Shown: positions 45,393-54,660, numbered from the stretch's first letter. The stretch: 64,000 nucleotides of DNA from Thermococcus piezophilus (GCF_001647085.1 NZ_CP015520.1:186001-250000); one strand, 5' to 3'. Numbers and translations: made by a program. The notes: generated by a model not told the origin, from the letters alone.

Positions 45393-46727
45393 CTATTTTT
45401 TGAGCAAACAATAAGAATATTCGGGACGTACTGGTGGAAAACTCCCAGATGCAAATGGGCATTTTGTCAAATCCCGCCTATTAAGGGCATTTCTCCAGAT
45501 AGTTTCAAGAGATTCTTTCCTGAGATCTCCAAGAAAAATATCCCAAACACTACTGCACTGGATTATTTTTCCATCATATCTAATCCTCAAATCCATTGTA
45601 CCAGTAGGACAGTTATCATAATTAAACTCTGGTGTTAGTGCTGGAGTGTATATAGATAGGAAAGACCTGTAATCTACGGTAATTTCCAGCTCATTGTTGG
45701 CCCTATTTATCGTGTTAAAGAACTGAACCAGCATATCCGAATTCAACATGGAAGGTCCTTTGTTGATGGCCCCTTTTCCAATAGGCAGATAATGAAGCAA
45801 TGTAACATGAGACACCCCCAATGAATCTAGAAAAGTCAAATGTTCCCACAGGATCTGAATATTAACTGTACTTATAACAGACTTAACATGAACATCAATA
45901 TTTTCTCTTTTAAGCAACTTAATGTTATGTATACTCCTCCTGAATATGTTTACAGCAACATCTTGAGGGACATTTAAATATTTTTGCATAGTCCACTGCA
46001 TTTCCATGAAGGCTTACTGCAATAGGCATGGGGGGCAAAAGTTTTAAAGCATTCAGTTGCCTGTGGACTAAATATCTGTTTGTTATGACAGTCGCATAGA
46101 GGCCATGGTCCCTTATAGTCCCAATGATATTATAAAGGTCTTTTCTAGTTAATGGCTCGCCACCCAGCAATACAAAATAAAAGACTCCAAGGTCACTCGC
46201 CTGATTTATGACATCTTTAATCTCCTCAAACGTCATTTCGTTCCCAATATGTTTATCCCCATGCGCATAACAAAAATTACAGGAAAAATTGCATTTTTTA
46301 GTTATCTCCCATATCAATCTTATTGGGGCACTAAGGGGGGACATGCCCTTATGGTAAATGTTAGGGTTTCCAATCTTCGGATACTCTTTTGTTTGCGCTT
46401 TCAACATTTTTAGATTAATGTTAACTTGGTATTTTCCATATTCACCTAGCGCCGCCTTAATTGAATCGAGAAAAGAATCCAATTCTTTTCTGGATATCCC
46501 GGCTTTATTCAGAGCATTCACGACAGTAAGATACTCCAAATTTCTTGCTTTTTTATAGACCACGGAAATCTGTTGGGCAGCGCTAGTCCTTTATCTGCCA
46601 CAAGAAGTGGTGCTCTCAATCTAGGAAGAAAAATTAATCCCCCATATCTTTCTTTTCGTATAAGCATTCCTTCTAGATATGTTATAAATCTATCATTCGA
46701 TAAAGAAATAAGAGAAGAGGGTTTCAT
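45393..46727 (-). pseudogene. radical SAM/SPASM peptide maturase with N-terminal RRE-like domain, frameshifted
   Basis: From ATG 46727 (after GAGGTGA) the first ~55 residues include RKERYGGLIFLPRLRAPLLV, the beta-hairpin start of a PqqD-like recognition element. A shift near 46565 continues into KARNLEYLTVVNALNKAGIS, the helical part. The radical SAM core follows: LIWEITKKCNFSCNFCYAHG (CxxxCxxC), then FYFVLLGGEPLTRKDLYNII. A second shift near 45985 continues YLNVPQDVAVNIFRRSIHNI. The C-terminus has a SPASM-type cysteine set (CPTGTMDLRIRYDGKIIQC, later CPF and YSYC). Total ~445 residues. Such enzymes modify ribosomal peptides; here the upstream small gene is the likely substrate. Confidence 0.75.
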
Positions 46728-46742
46728 GGGAAAACTCACCTC

Positions 46743-46877
46743 TCAATTCTCAATCTTAACCTGCGGGAGCTGTACAAAGATCCTCGAATCTTCATAGTGG
46801 TGTGCACACGCCCCAACCTTAACGGCTTTCTCTAGAACCCCCACTACATATTGGGAGTTATCATTCTTCCTCTTCAT
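46743..46877 (-). CDS. candidate RiPP precursor peptide (44 aa)
   Basis: A short gene reading MKRKNDNSQYVVGVLEKAVK, VGACAHHYEDSRIFVQLP and QVKIEN, ending 15 nt before the maturase start. GGGGAT lies five bases before the ATG, and a TATA box with an overlapping palindrome lies upstream. The first half is basic and helical, as leader peptides often are; the second half carries the single Cys, two His and several modifiable residues. Size, position and promoter fit a precursor peptide for the radical SAM enzyme. No known precursor family is recognised, so this remains a proposal. Confidence 0.5.
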   Translation of the reverse strand: MKRKNDNSQYVVGVLEKAVKVGACAHHYEDSRIFVQLPQVKIEN

Positions 46878-46902
46878 CGTAAATCCCCAATCTTCAAGAA
46901 TA

Positions 46903-46929
46903 ACTTAAAGTGTTTAAGTTTATAATTTT
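46903..46929 (-). promoter_or_regulatory. promoter and palindromic operator of the RiPP-like cluster
   Basis: On the minus strand AAAATTATAAAC (46918-46929) is a TATA box. Directly downstream is a perfect inverted repeat, ACTTAAA-CAC-TTTAAGT (46903-46919), lying between TATA and the expected start near 46895. A repressor bound there would block polymerase. No regulator gene is adjacent. Confidence 0.55.
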
Positions 46930-46987
46930 CTTAACCTCCCCTGTTTTAAACCTATAGTTTTAGACGTAAAGTGTTACAATTTGCAGT

Positions 46988-47551
46988 TCAAAACTCCGGA
47001 ATCCTTATCGGCGCCTGAAGTTCCTTCTCCGAGCTTTCGAGGTTTGTGGCGAGCATCTTTATCCTTTCAACACCCTTGATTTCCTTTATGAACTCGGCAA
47101 CGCTCTTCGGCACGAGCTCCTCCCAGGGTTCTCCTTCCACCATACGCTTCCTTATTTCGGTTGCAGAGAGGATGTCCTTCCTGAACATGGGTTGTACTAT
47201 GACCTCGTATCCCCGCTCACGGAAGAGCTGAGCGACAAGAGAGTTTCCAGTGAAGACAACATCAAATCTTGGAACCATGCTCTGGACGTAGGTTGACCAG
47301 ATGGCGTTGAAGTTGATGTCTGGTAGCGGAATCAGGTAGTAGCGCTTCTCCAGACCCGCCTCGTCCAGAGCCCTTATGAGCATCTCCATCCTTTCGCTCG
47401 TCATGAAGGGATTCTTGAGCGTGTGGCTGGCCTGGGCGCTGCCGATGCCTATTATTACCTCGTCCACCTGCGAGAAAACAAACTCAAGGGCCTTTATGTG
47501 CCCGTTGTGAACCGGCTGGAAACGGCCGACGAACAGACCGCGCTTCGGCAT
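46988..47551 (-). CDS. nadM: nicotinamide-nucleotide adenylyltransferase
   Basis: A 187-residue protein of the archaeal NadM type. It has the nucleotidyltransferase HxGH motif (GRFQPVHNGHIKALEF), the IGSAQASHTLKNPFMTSER segment and the second motif ILSATEIRKRM (I-S-x-T-x-x-R). It joins ATP and NMN to give NAD. The start ATG 47551 follows GAGGTGAT; a GTG three codons earlier lies in that site. It follows the SAM hydrolase gene by 12 nt. Confidence 0.96.
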   Translation of the reverse strand: MPKRGLFVGRFQPVHNGHIKALEFVFSQVDEVIIGIGSAQASHTLKNPFMTSERMEMLIRALDEAGLEKRYYLIPLPDINFNAIWSTYVQSMVPRFDVVFTGNSLVAQLFRERGYEVIVQPMFRKDILSATEIRKRMVEGEPWEELVPKSVAEFIKEIKGVERIKMLATNLESSEKELQAPIRIPEF

Positions 47552-47563
47552 TTTAATCACCTC

Positions 47564-48352
<789 letters not shown>

Positions 48353-48385
48353 TTATTAACGTTAGTGCTTAAGAGGCTTTGGAAG

Positions 48386-49990
48386 ATGGTCATGAGGAAG
48401 ACGCTTGTTCCGGTTGTGTTCATTTCCGTGGTACTGGTCTTCGGCTGCCTCTTCAAGCCTCCGGCCGAGGTTAGGTTCTCGGTTGATAAAACTCTGGTCA
48501 GGCCAGGCGGCACTCTTCACGTGATGGTCTTCGTCAACAACACAGGAAAGGTTGGTCTCACGGGTGCGACGCTCATCCTTGGCGACGACAACTTTCAAAT
48601 CCTGCAGGAGCCCAAGTTTCCTGATCTGCTGAAAGTTGGCGACAGCGTTCAACTCGTGTGGATCCTGAGGGCGCCCCTAAAACCGGGGGTCTACAACTTA
48701 AAGCTCTCCCTCGAGCTAACGGACGAGCTTAAGCGCTCCTGGACCGGTTTCTACGGGCAGTTTAGAATCACTGTATCAGACGAGGCAGGCCCTCCAGATG
48801 AGTTGAAGCTTAATGTGGAAGCTCCATCCACACTAACAGGCGGAAAAACTGCGCAGATAAACGTCACCATCGAAAACACGCTGGAGGTTCCAGTGGACCT
48901 CCGAGACATAAGTTTCAACCTTATGGATGGGATGAAGCTCCTCAGTGCCGACGCCCTTCCGGATACCCTGGATGCCCACAAGAAGATCGAACTAAGCTAC
49001 ACCATCAAGGCCCCCTATGCCTACAGAGACGGTTACATCTCGGTCATAGTCAAATACTCCCTCAGCGGCGCCGAGAGCAGCATAGTAAAAAGCGTGCCGC
49101 TCAAAGTCGTGTGGAGGCCCTGGGAGGAGGATGACGAGACCCTGCAAACGGCCTATGGGCTCAGGTATCACTGGATAACCGACGAGTACATAGTGGATGG
49201 CTACTGGATGGAGCGCTACAACTCGACATCGGCATTTAATGGGACTGATCTGAGGAACCTAACGCTCAAGGTAATCGGCAACGCAGAATCAGAGTTCCAG
49301 GCTGCTCAGGCCATCTACGACTGGATGATGAGGACATACTCCTTCGGGGACACCACTTCAACCCTCGAGCCCTCAAAGATCCTCCTGCAGGACAGGATAA
49401 GTTATGCCGAAGCCCAGATACTTATGACCGCGATGCTGCGCTCAGTGAACGTTCCCGCCAGGATAGTTACGCTCTTCAACGGAACCAACTGCACCCTCTG
49501 GCCGATGACCGAGTTCTACACCGCAGATAGCTGGTACGTAGCTGACATCAAGCACGGCTTTGTTGGCTCACTGGACGAGTACTTGGCCAGTCCCTACTTC
49601 CCCAAGCTGTATCAGCTCGTAACGCGCGACGGATACAGGGTCGTTGCTCAGTCCCCCTCAAGCCTCAACGGGCACGGGCACGTGGACGTCACGGGAGATT
49701 TCCTGGCTGATCTCGAGGACAGGCTCCTTAGAATAGTAACCGAGAGGCTCAAGCCAGAGCTGCGCTCCAAGCTCATGATAGTAATGAACAACCTCGATGA
49801 GAACCAGAGGCTCTACGCCCTCTTCCTGTTCTCGGCCCCAAACAAGGAGGACCTCAACAGAGTGCTCTCCACCTACAGCACACGCAAAATAGAGCAAGAC
49901 GTAAAAACCATGTACGAGTTCTACAGGACGATGACATGGAGCGACGACTTCACAAGATACTGGAAAATATTCGCGGGTGAGGTTGGATGA
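48386..49990 (+). CDS. lipoprotein with transglutaminase-like domain
   Basis: A 534-residue exported protein. A lipobox (VLVFGC) ends the signal at about residue 22. Two Ig-like/CARDB-type beta domains follow ([40 protein letters not shown]), then at about 305-400 a transglutaminase-like fold ([37 protein letters not shown]). The expected catalytic Cys (G-D-C-x-x-x-A) is replaced (I-S-Y-A-E-A) and the His motif is altered, so it may be inactive or binding-only. A C-terminal helical region ends at the Trm56 start with overlapping codons (4 nt). TATA-like ACTTTATTAAC at 48350-48360 gives a nearly leaderless mRNA. Confidence 0.82.
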   Translation: MVMRKTLVPVVFISVVLVFGCLFKPPAEVRFSVDKTLVRPGGTLHVMVFVNNTGKVGLTGATLILGDDNFQILQEPKFPDLLKVGDSVQLVWILRAPLKPGVYNLKLSLELTDELKRSWTGFYGQFRITVSDEAGPPDELKLNVEAPSTLTGGKTAQINVTIENTLEVPVDLRDISFNLMDGMKLLSADALPDTLDAHKKIELSYTIKAPYAYRDGYISVIVKYSLSGAESSIVKSVPLKVVWRPWEEDDETLQTAYGLRYHWITDEYIVDGYWMERYNSTSAFNGTDLRNLTLKVIGNAESEFQAAQAIYDWMMRTYSFGDTTSTLEPSKILLQDRISYAEAQILMTAMLRSVNVPARIVTLFNGTNCTLWPMTEFYTADSWYVADIKHGFVGSLDEYLASPYFPKLYQLVTRDGYRVVAQSPSSLNGHGHVDVTGDFLADLEDRLLRIVTERLKPELRSKLMIVMNNLDENQRLYALFLFSAPNKEDLNRVLSTYSTRKIEQDVKTMYEFYRTMTWSDDFTRYWKIFAGEVG

Positions 49991-50529
49991 TTGTAGTGCT
50001 TCGCCTTGGACACAGGCCTGAGAGAGACAAAAGAATAACGACACACGTAGCCTTGACTGCGAGAGCCTTCGGCGCGGATAAAATAATAATCGCGGCAGAG
50101 GCTGACGAGCACGTAAAGAAGAGCGTTGAGGACATGGTTAAGCGATGGGGGGGTCCCTTTGAAATAACCTTCAATCCGAGCTGGAAAAGGATAATGCGCA
50201 AGTGGAAAGGGGTGGGCGGAATAATAGCCCACCTGACCATGTACGGCATTCACATCGACGATGCGGTTCCAAAGATTAAGGAAGAGCTGAAATCGGGAAG
50301 GGACATCATGGTGGTCGTTGGAGCGGAAAAGGTGCCAAAAGAAGTTTACGAGATGGCCGACTACAACGTGGCCGTCGGAAACCAGCCCCACAGCGAGGTT
50401 GCCGCTTTAGCGGTCTTTCTCGACAGGCTGCTCGATGGTGAAGGACTCAAGAAAGAGTTCAGGAAAGCCAGGCTCAAGATAATCCCACAGGAAAAAGGCA
50501 AGAAGGTCGTCGAGCTAGAGGAGGAATGA
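49987..50529 (+). CDS. tRNA (cytidine-56 2'-O)-methyltransferase
   Basis: A 180-residue SPOUT-family protein, aTrm56, which methylates C56 in the T-loop of archaeal tRNAs using SAM. Conserved stretches: [50 protein letters not shown] and the knot segment [20 protein letters not shown] followed by [20 protein letters not shown]. Length is typical. It overlaps both neighbours by 4 nt, so the lipoprotein, Trm56 and the CDP-alcohol transferase are one operon. Confidence 0.95.
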   Translation: MIVVLRLGHRPERDKRITTHVALTARAFGADKIIIAAEADEHVKKSVEDMVKRWGGPFEITFNPSWKRIMRKWKGVGGIIAHLTMYGIHIDDAVPKIKEELKSGRDIMVVVGAEKVPKEVYEMADYNVAVGNQPHSEVAALAVFLDRLLDGEGLKKEFRKARLKIIPQEKGKKVVELEEE

Positions 50530-51095
50530 GAATGGCCCTAAACAGATACCGCCCGGCGGTCAAAGGCTACCTTGAGGCAATAGTGCGGCCATTAGCAAAG
50601 ACCGGCCTGAGTCCAAACCACCTGACGGTCATCGGACTTATGATAAGCCTCGCCGGTGCCTATCTCTTCTACCGCGGCGAACAGTTTACCGCCGCCTTGG
50701 TACTCCTCTTCGGCTCTCTCGTGGATGCCCTCGACGGAACGCTCGCCAGGCTGACTGGGAAGACAAGCCGCTTTGGCGCCTTTCTCGACTCCACCTTCGA
50801 TAGAATAAGCGACGGGGCTGTACTTTTTGGGATAGCCCTCGGTAACCTGGTAGACTGGAAGGTGGCGTTTATAGCCTTCATGGGGAGCTACCTCGTCAGC
50901 TACGAACGCTGCCGAGCGGAGCTGGCCGGCTCAGGAACCCTGGCGGTAGGAATATCCGAAAGGGCTGAGCGACTTCTCATCCTGATAATCACCGCACTCG
51001 TTAGACACGTTGATTACGGTGTTTATATCGTTGCCGTGCTCGCTTGGATAACCGTCTTCCAGAGGATGTGGGCTGCTTACCAGAGGCTGAGGTGA
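50526..51095 (+). CDS. CDP-alcohol phosphatidyltransferase (archaetidylinositol phosphate synthase-like)
   Basis: A 189-residue membrane protein with the CDP-alcohol transferase motif D-G-x2-A-R-x8-G-x3-D-x3-D, seen as [20 protein letters not shown] followed by [11 protein letters not shown]. Six membrane helices fit the rest. Archaeal members join CDP-archaeol with inositol-1-phosphate or other alcohols in polar lipid synthesis. The start overlaps the Trm56 stop (ATGA); MALNRYRP two codons later is a possible alternative. The inositol specificity is inferred from size and family. Confidence 0.88.
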   Translation: MRMALNRYRPAVKGYLEAIVRPLAKTGLSPNHLTVIGLMISLAGAYLFYRGEQFTAALVLLFGSLVDALDGTLARLTGKTSRFGAFLDSTFDRISDGAVLFGIALGNLVDWKVAFIAFMGSYLVSYERCRAELAGSGTLAVGISERAERLLILIITALVRHVDYGVYIVAVLAWITVFQRMWAAYQRLR

Positions 51096-51102
51096 AGCAA
51101 TA

Positions 51103-51174
51103 GGGGATGACGAAAATTTCGCTAGCTGAAACCGCGCTTCGCGCTGGATGATGAGCCCTGCCGTTACCGACCCC
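51103..51174 (+). ncRNA. box C/D guide sRNA with hairpin linker
   Basis: Boxes in order: terminal GGGG 51103-51106; C ATGACGA 51107-51113; guide AAATTTCGCTAG (12 nt); D' CTGA 51126-51129; linker of 18 nt holding GCGC-TTC-GCGC; C' ATGATGA 51148-51154; guide GCCCTGCCGTTA (12 nt); D CCGA 51167-51170; terminal CCCC 51171-51174. Exact 12-nt spacings and the closing stem make chance unlikely. The D' guide is complementary over ten bases to UAGCGAAAUU, from memory part of conserved 23S rRNA helix 71, which would direct ribose methylation at the C of GCG (5 nt from D'). No own TATA box; it may be processed from the upstream operon mRNA. Confidence 0.75.
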
Positions 51175-51217
51175 TCGCCGCGACCTCTTTTTATCCCTCA
51201 AGAAAAGAGAGAGGTTT

Positions 51218-51928
51218 TCAATCCTCCTGCAGGCCCTTCACGATATCAACTACCTCGCTCAGCTGTGAGACCACAAAGTCGCAGTTCACCCAGAGCTCGC
51301 GCTTGGCCCCGCTCGGATCGAGGAGGACGCTGAAGATACCAACGTTCTTGGCTCCAACGCAGTCTTTAGCCGGATTGTCGCCGATGTATACTGCCTCTTC
51401 TGGCCTAACGCCCGCCTTCTGAAGAGCCAGCTCGAAGGGTCTCGGATGTGGCTTGTAAAAACCCGCATCCTCACTGGTGGTTATTGAATCGAAGAGGTCG
51501 TAAATACCGAGGGCCTTCAGATGGGCCTCGATGTAATCGTTGTCGGAATCCGTGATTATTCCAACGTGGAGGCGGAGTTCTTTGAGGGCCCTGATTGTTT
51601 CGACGGCATCGTCGAAGAGCCTTCCATAGCGCTCGTGCATGGCTATGCTTATCTCCCAGAAGTCCTCCGGAATGGTGAAGTCGTAACGCTGGGCGACAGT
51701 TTCAATTGCCCCTGTGTCAACGTCCCTTATTCTGACGTAAGGCTTTCCTGCGAGCTCCTTAAAGAGGGCAGAGCTCTCAGCCTCATACTCCTTCCAGATT
51801 CTGATAACATCGAGGTCATCCCTGCCTGCCCTCTTGAGAACCTCCTCGACTATATGCTGGTGGGTGACGTTCTCACCCTCCTTCGTTATGAGCGTGCCCA
51901 CGAAGTCAAAGAACACCGCCTTCAGCAT
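51218..51928 (-). CDS. HAD-superfamily hydrolase
   Basis: A 236-residue haloacid-dehalogenase-fold protein: motif I FFDFVGTLITKEG (D-x-V, the second Asp replaced), helical cap, motif II GIITDSDNDYIEAHL, motif III Lys in DAGFYKPHPRPFELAL, and motif IV VYIGDNPAKDCVGAKN. The layout resembles archaeal phosphoglycolate-phosphatase-like or haloacid dehalogenase-like enzymes, but the altered motif I makes activity uncertain. Start ATG 51928 (MLKAVFFDF) follows GGTGAT; longer readings have no site. Confidence 0.85.
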   Translation of the reverse strand: MLKAVFFDFVGTLITKEGENVTHQHIVEEVLKRAGRDDLDVIRIWKEYEAESSALFKELAGKPYVRIRDVDTGAIETVAQRYDFTIPEDFWEISIAMHERYGRLFDDAVETIRALKELRLHVGIITDSDNDYIEAHLKALGIYDLFDSITTSEDAGFYKPHPRPFELALQKAGVRPEEAVYIGDNPAKDCVGAKNVGIFSVLLDPSGAKRELWVNCDFVVSQLSEVVDIVKGLQED

Positions 51929-52079
51929 CGTTATCACCGTAAAAACTCCGGGGATGACGTTAAAACGCTTCCTTTGGCACAACGACAACTTTATACAGAA
52001 GGAATTTCGAAGATTTGCCTATATGACAGAAAAACTTTGGAAAAGCTTTTATCAGTGTTGGAACCACGGGGAGAAAAAC

Positions 52080-52367
52080 ATGGGGGTGAGGGAAATCGAA
52101 GCGATACTCCTCGTCTGGGGCGTCCGAGACGAGGTTTTGGAAAAGCTCCCCGTGAAGGGATACTGGCTCTACGGGGAGTACGACTTCATTGCGAAGGTGG
52201 AGTTCATAAGCGAGAAGGAAGCCGAGGAGTTCGTGAGAGAACTTAGAAGGCTCATTCATGGGGGCACTTTCAAGCTCATCCCGGTCAAGCTTTCTGCCGT
52301 TAAGAACATCAATCGAAGCGAGGCAAAGGTAAGCGTGCTCGAAAGCATCAAAGTCTCGGCCCTATGA
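52080..52367 (+). CDS. small alpha/beta protein, Lrp-ligand-domain-like
   Basis: A 95-residue protein with strand-helix-strand-strand-helix order (IEAILLVWGVRD; GYWLYGEYDFIAKVEF; KEAEEFVRELRRL; FKLIPVKLSAVKNI). The pattern Y-W-L-x-G-x-Y-D-F-I-A-x-V is that of the dimeric alpha/beta barrel seen in AsnC/Lrp ligand domains (stand-alone RAM-like). It has no DNA-binding part. The start ATG 52080 is preceded by GGGGAG and a TATA-like CTTTTATC at about 52046-52053. Its 3' end overlaps the convergent ASCH gene by 20 nt. Confidence 0.65.
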   Translation: MGVREIEAILLVWGVRDEVLEKLPVKGYWLYGEYDFIAKVEFISEKEAEEFVRELRRLIHGGTFKLIPVKLSAVKNINRSEAKVSVLESIKVSAL

Positions 52368-52917
52368 GCCCTTTCTTTTTCAACTCCTCGTAGGCCCTTT
52401 TCAGGGCGTCCCGTATTAAGTATCTCTTGTTCAGACCCCCAAGCTTATAGGCGGCCTTCCTAAGGCTCCCAGACTTCAGAAAGAGCTCAAGTAGCTTTCT
52501 ATCCTCCTCGGGGAGGTCAAGGTGATTGAGGGCCATCTCCGCTATCTCAGTTGGCAGGTTCCCCTCGTAGGCATAGTCTGAGGATGTGACGGGTTTATCG
52601 AACTTTTCAACGAGCCTGAAAACGACCACGTGGGCCTTTGAGTCATCTGTAACGTGATGGTAGTGCTCTTTCAGAGCCTCAATCAGCTCCTCTCTGCTTG
52701 AGAACCCATCAAGAAACGCGTCCTCATCGGTAAGCTCCCCAACGGTTTTGCTTTCGACACTCTCGATTACGGCCTTTGCTATAGCGTAGCCACCTGAGTG
52801 GATGAGCACTTCGTCGCCGAACTGGAGGTTTGGTCTTCTGCCCAACCTCACTGTGGCTCTTTTCTTGCCCTTGAGGATTAAATCGGCGTATTTACCGTCG
52901 AACTCGAGGTGCTTCAT
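52348..52917 (-). CDS. ASCH-domain protein with C-terminal helical extension
   Basis: A 189-residue protein. Residues 1-105 form an ASCH fold (YADLILKGKKRATVRLGRRP; GDEVLIHSGGYAIAKAVIES), which binds RNA or modified nucleotides. Residues 130-189 form a helical, basic extension (RKLLELFLKSGSLRKAAYKL; LIRDALKRAYEELKKKG) that looks like a helix-turn-helix with an added helix. It lies 3 nt after another ASCH gene in the same direction, giving a tandem pair. Function unknown. Confidence 0.82.
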   Translation of the reverse strand: MKHLEFDGKYADLILKGKKRATVRLGRRPNLQFGDEVLIHSGGYAIAKAVIESVESKTVGELTDEDAFLDGFSSREELIEALKEHYHHVTDDSKAHVVVFRLVEKFDKPVTSSDYAYEGNLPTEIAEMALNHLDLPEEDRKLLELFLKSGSLRKAAYKLGGLNKRYLIRDALKRAYEELKKKGLIGPRL

Positions 52918-52920
52918 GAC

Positions 52921-53256
52921 TTACACCTCGCCGATCAGCTTGAACTTTATGACCATGATCCCATACCTGTTCTCCTTCCACTTGGGGTACATGTTGTGGA
53001 ACCGCTTCACGGCCCTCTCAAAGCTCGGCTCGTCGGGGAAGATCTTCTTAATTGGCTCCTCGCGCAGAACCTGCCTGAACGTCTCGTAGCGTTTGACACC
53101 AGTAACAACTGCCGGAACCTCGTTGTTGAAGAGTATCTTGTCGCCGGGCTTTATGTTCCTCAGCTGGGGGTAAGCTACCCTGACCTCTATCCTCTTTTCC
53201 CCGGACTTTATCATCTCGAGGTACTCGTCTTTCACGTACAGCCTGTAGACCTTCAT
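52921..53256 (-). CDS. ASCH-domain protein (stand-alone)
   Basis: A 111-residue protein: [59 protein letters not shown] and the end [19 protein letters not shown] are those of a compact ASCH domain with the conserved K-x-x-E-x-R ridge for RNA or nucleotide binding. The start ATG 53256 follows GTGGTGAAG; upstream codons to 53301 are possible but without a site. It leads the tandem ASCH pair. Confidence 0.84.
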   Translation of the reverse strand: MKVYRLYVKDEYLEMIKSGEKRIEVRVAYPQLRNIKPGDKILFNNEVPAVVTGVKRYETFRQVLREEPIKKIFPDEPSFERAVKRFHNMYPKWKENRYGIMVIKFKLIGEV

Positions 53257-53349
53257 CTTCACCACGTTTCCCTTTTTCACTCCACTTAAAAGTTTAGCCA
53301 ATGGAAACTTTTAAATCCTTTAGCGCCGCAGATAGTTTAGGTGTAAGGA

Positions 53350-53517
53350 ATGAAAAGAAACGCCCAGGGCGCGATAGAGTACCTCTTTATGCTGGCCGCG
53401 GTGCTTGTGCTTGTGCTTATGGCAGCGAGAGTGGTGCTCAACGGCACGAAGAATCTCAACGAGGCAATATCTAATTACATCACTCAGGTTAGAAAGCAGA
53501 TTCTCGAAGACCTTTGA
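53350..53517 (+). CDS. class III signal-peptide (pilin-like) protein
   Basis: A 55-residue protein. MKRNAQGAIEYLFMLAAVLV carries the class III (archaeal type IV pilin) signal: a short basic stretch, Q-G-A-x-E-Y, then one hydrophobic helix. Cleavage by a prepilin peptidase would fall just before or in QGAIEY. Only ~30 residues follow the helix (LNGTKNLNEAISNY...ILEDL), far shorter than archaellin, so this could be a minor pilin. The prepilin-peptidase-like gene starts 9 nt downstream. A TTTTAAATCC at about 53308-53317 serves as TATA box. Confidence 0.85.
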   Translation: MKRNAQGAIEYLFMLAAVLVLVLMAARVVLNGTKNLNEAISNYITQVRKQILEDL

Positions 53518-53526
53518 GGTGGGATT

Positions 53527-54657
53527 ATGGACTACGTTCCACTCATTCTGGGGCTGGTTATGGGCGTAGCTACCTCGTACACTGACATGAAGACTGGCTT
53601 TATCGACGACCTCCATGTATTTCCGATAGCTGGTCTGAGTATAGTTTATCACCTCTACAGAGGTTTCTTCGTTGAGCACAACACCATGCTTGCGCTCTCA
53701 GGGCTTATCGGTTTCTTCATCGGGCTTGTCCTGGGCCTTGTTCTATACTTCCTCGGCGCTTGGGCGAGCGGAGACGTTGTAATACTGGCGGGTTTCTCCG
53801 CCCTGCTGCCATATCCCCCATCAACGGCCTCCCTAATCCCGCCATATGCCTTGAACTATCCGCTCTATCCCATCTCCATACTCCTCAACAGCATCATCGC
53901 GATATTCCCCTTTATATTCCTCTACTCGTTTGGGGTACTCATAGCCAGGAAAAAGTTCAGCGAGCTGAAAGAGATACTCACCAGCGGTGTCAGGCTCACC
54001 GTTGAGGTTGTGCTCTGGATAACCGCGGCACTGGGGCTGCAGATAGCCCTCTACAACACGACTGGAACCGTGTTCGGTGGTCTTCTTGGATGGGTATTCA
54101 CGTTCATTGTAGTGGTGGCACTTGGAAGGGCCAGGAAGTTCGGTGATGCATTTGGACTTCTCGTGCTCGGTTACCTGCTTTACCTCGACCCCAGAATGGC
54201 TCTCTGGATATTCGCCAGGCTGCTCGCGGTGATATACCTCCTCAAGGTCTTCTTCTCGACCGTCAAGTTCATGCGCACCGAGGTTCTCATGGAAGAGGTG
54301 CCCCTTGAAGAGCTTGAGGAATGGGACATTCTCGGCGAGACGATATTCGAGAAGAACGGCCAGATAGGGAGAGACAGAACAGATTCCTTTGTCCGCCTGA
54401 AGATCTCCCTCCTAACGGCCAATCTCGAAGTCCTAAGGCCAAACTACGGCAGGGTCATAGCGTCCCCCACAGCAGAAGGGCTAAAGAAGGAGCAGATCGA
54501 GGAACTCAAGCGCCTTGTTGAGGAGGGAAAGCTTGAAAACCGCTTTTTGAGGAAGAAGGCTATGCCCTTTGCCCCTGCGCTCTTCATCGGCTTCCTAATA
54601 GCATACTTCTGGGGCGACATCTTCTGGTGGATACAGCTCAAAATAGCCGGCCTCTGA
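53527..54657 (+). CDS. A24-type prepilin/prearchaellin peptidase-like protein
   Basis: A 376-residue multi-pass membrane protein. Two Asp motifs typical of GxGD-type aspartyl peptidases appear: the first in ATSYTDMKTGFIDDLH (about residue 20) and the second in LGAWASGDVVILAGFSALLP (GD, about residue 88). Eight or more helices follow. From about 255 a soluble acidic domain (EVLMEEVPLEELEEWDILGE...LKISLLTANLEVLRPNYGRV) precedes two last helices. Such a long form resembles archaeal EppA-type or PibD-like peptidases for pilins. The preceding pilin-like gene is its likely substrate. Confidence 0.83.
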   Translation: MDYVPLILGLVMGVATSYTDMKTGFIDDLHVFPIAGLSIVYHLYRGFFVEHNTMLALSGLIGFFIGLVLGLVLYFLGAWASGDVVILAGFSALLPYPPSTASLIPPYALNYPLYPISILLNSIIAIFPFIFLYSFGVLIARKKFSELKEILTSGVRLTVEVVLWITAALGLQIALYNTTGTVFGGLLGWVFTFIVVVALGRARKFGDAFGLLVLGYLLYLDPRMALWIFARLLAVIYLLKVFFSTVKFMRTEVLMEEVPLEELEEWDILGETIFEKNGQIGRDRTDSFVRLKISLLTANLEVLRPNYGRVIASPTAEGLKKEQIEELKRLVEEGKLENRFLRKKAMPFAPALFIGFLIAYFWGDIFWWIQLKIAGL

Positions 54658-54660
54658 GCA

